Assembly (NCBI GenBank): GCA_963732875.1
Contig: CAVTBD010000002.1
Span: 558,001-622,000, forward strand
Reading direction: 5' to 3'
Source: WHSO01 sp963732875
Lineage (GTDB): Bacteria > Pseudomonadota > Alphaproteobacteria > SMXQ01
Length of the DNA: 64,000 nucleotides
Part shown: one piece after another, positions 62,876-64,000 of the stretch
How positions within the stretch are numbered: the first letter of the stretch is position 1
Layout: the number at the start of each line of letters is the position of its first letter
Position numbers and translations under genes: made by a program
The notes under the pieces: generated by a model
The model's input: only the letters and a program-made list of their open reading frames with translations
What the model was told of the DNA's origin: nothing
Database searches by the model: none

Positions 62876-64000
62876 CTAGATGTGGAGAACGCGCCCGAAG
62901 GCGTCAAGGACCGACTCGTGCATCGCCTCGCTGATGGTCGGGTGCGGGAAGATGGTCCGCATCAGCTCCGCCTCGGTGGTCTCGAGCGTACGCGCGATGG
63001 TATAGCCCTGGATCAGCTCCGTCACCTCTGGCCCGATCATGTGGGCGCCCAAGAGCGCCCCGGTCCTGGCGTCGAACACGGTCTTGACCAGCCCTTCCGG
63101 CTCGCCCAGCGCGATCGCCTTGCCGTTGCCGATGAACGGGAAGCGGCCGACCTTGACCTGGTAGCCCTGCTCCTTGGCCTTGGCCTCGGTCAGGCCGACG
63201 CTCGCCACCTGCGGGCGGCAGTAGGTGCAGCCCGGTACGTTGCCGGCATCGAGCGGGTGCACGCCGTCGACGCCGGCGATGCGCTCGACGCACACGACGC
63301 CCTCGTGCATGGCCTTGTGGGCGAGCCAGGGCGGGCCGGCCACGTCGCCGATAGCCCAGACGCCGGGCTCGCCGGTCTCGCCCCACTGGTTGATCGCGAT
63401 GTGGCCGCGGTCGACCTTGACCCGGGTCTTTTCCAAGCCGAGGTCCTCGACGTTGCCGGTGATGCCGACGGCGAGGATGACGCGATCGAAGCTCGCCTTC
63501 TCCGCCTTGCCGTCTTTCGGCGCGATCTCGGCGGCGACCTTGCCCTTCTCGACCTTGAGCGACTTGACCGTGGTGGCGGTGTGGATGGCCATGCCCTGCT
63601 TCCTGAACGCCTTCTCGGCGAAGGCCGAAACCTCGGCGTCCTCGGCCGGCAGGACGCGGTCCATCACCTCCACCACGGTCACGTCGGCGCCGAGGTCGGC
63701 ATAGAAGCTCGCAAACTCGATGCCGATGGCGCCCGAGCCGACCACCAGCAGCTTCTTCGGCATGGTCTCGGGAATCATCGCCTCCTTGTAGGTGACGATA
63801 TGCTTGCCGTCGGGCTCGAGCCCCGGCAGCGCGCGGGCGCGGGCGCCGGTGGCGATGATCACGTTCTTGGCGGTGAGGCCGTCCAGCGCCTTGCCGTCCT
63901 TGCCGGTGACGGCGATCTTGCGTACGCCGCCCGCGCCGATGCCGTCGAGCCGGGCGCTGGCATCGACCACCGTGACCTTGTGCTTTTTCATCAGACCCGA
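62876..64000 (-). CDS. lpdA: dihydrolipoyl dehydrogenase, N-terminus outside window
   Basis: At least 374 residues of the E3 component of 2-oxoacid dehydrogenase complexes. The frame runs open past the right edge; the missing part would hold the FAD-binding N-terminus and the redox CxxxxC. Present are VIIATGARARALPG, the NAD-binding VVGSGAIGIEFASFYADLG, WAIGDVAGPPWLAHKAMHEG and the C-terminal FPHPTISEAMHES with the catalytic His-Glu of the partner subunit. It reoxidises dihydrolipoyl groups, fitting its place beside lipA. The ATG at 63991 is internal. Confidence 0.95.
   Translation of the reverse strand, partial: SGLMKKHKVTVVDASARLDGIGAGGVRKIAVTGKDGKALDGLTAKNVIIATGARARALPGLEPDGKHIVTYKEAMIPETMPKKLLVVGSGAIGIEFASFYADLGADVTVVEVMDRVLPAEDAEVSAFAEKAFRKQGMAIHTATTVKSLKVEKGKVAAEIAPKDGKAEKASFDRVILAVGITGNVEDLGLEKTRVKVDRGHIAINQWGETGEPGVWAIGDVAGPPWLAHKAMHEGVVCVERIAGVDGVHPLDAGNVPGCTYCRPQVASVGLTEAKAKEQGYQVKVGRFPFIGNGKAIALGEPEGLVKTVFDARTGALLGAHMIGPEVTELIQGYTIARTLETTEAELMRTIFPHPTISEAMHESVLDAFGRVLHI

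Overview
The window is a high-GC, gene-dense chromosomal segment of an alphaproteobacterium, most likely of the Rhodospirillales type. The best evidence is the block dusB-ntrB-ntrC-ntrY-ntrX-trkA-dat-HAD-hfq-hflX, together with a fused ispDF, pgpA, cinA, the RatA/COQ10 family gene, lipA and lpdA, plus an NDUFS4-type complex I accessory subunit. I found no rRNA, no CRISPR array and no recognisable insertion sequence; there are two tRNA genes (Arg-TCT and Pro-TGG).

Layout. 1-9300: small genes and catabolic enzymes (thioesterase, FAH hydrolase, SDR, cupin, Cys-type sulfatase), one AT-rich orphan membrane gene, and a compact arsenic operon arsR-arsC-aqpS. 9340-12124: a UbiD-family decarboxylase with a clear terminator and a hydrolase-OsmC fusion. 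12336-17489: MFS transporter, Nudix hydrolase and a sulfur amino-acid group cysK-sseA-metC. 17467-20175: zinc uptake genes znuB-znuC-zur, divergent from hisI with a candidate Zur box between them. 20230-25108: a 2-hydroxyacid dehydrogenase, a secreted EF-hand/arylsulfotransferase-like protein and copper/cytochrome oxidase assembly genes (ctaG, PCuAC, SCO).

25240-37349 is the most unusual region. It holds two tandem copies of a three-gene cassette: Rieske oxygenase, thiamine-diphosphate enzyme and Bug/TctC-type periplasmic receptor. Two further Bug receptors follow, with a heptosyltransferase-like gene between them. Three of the four receptors end in lysine tails and the fourth has a different basic C-terminal domain. 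No TctA/TctB membrane subunits are present. Several cassette genes are broken: the first TPP gene has two +1 shifts, the first Rieske gene has one, and the second Rieske gene has a 20-nt deletion that removes half of its [2Fe-2S] motif.

37537-43660: tRNAs, complex I subunit, O-methyltransferase, a frameshifted outer-membrane barrel, a lower-GC patch with a thermonuclease, then hflX and hfq. 43661-54180: D-amino acid transaminase, TrkA and the two nitrogen two-component systems. 54261-64000: cytochrome c assembly, isoprenoid and phospholipid synthesis, CinA, transporters, 1-Cys peroxiredoxin, an exported isochorismatase-like protein lacking its catalytic cysteine, and lipoate metabolism running off the right edge.

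A cross-cutting observation is that six genes show seven apparent single-base gains, each restored to a full-length frame by removing one base. One of them is ispDF, normally essential. This points to systematic sequence errors rather than wholesale gene decay, and the pseudogene calls below should be read with that in mind.
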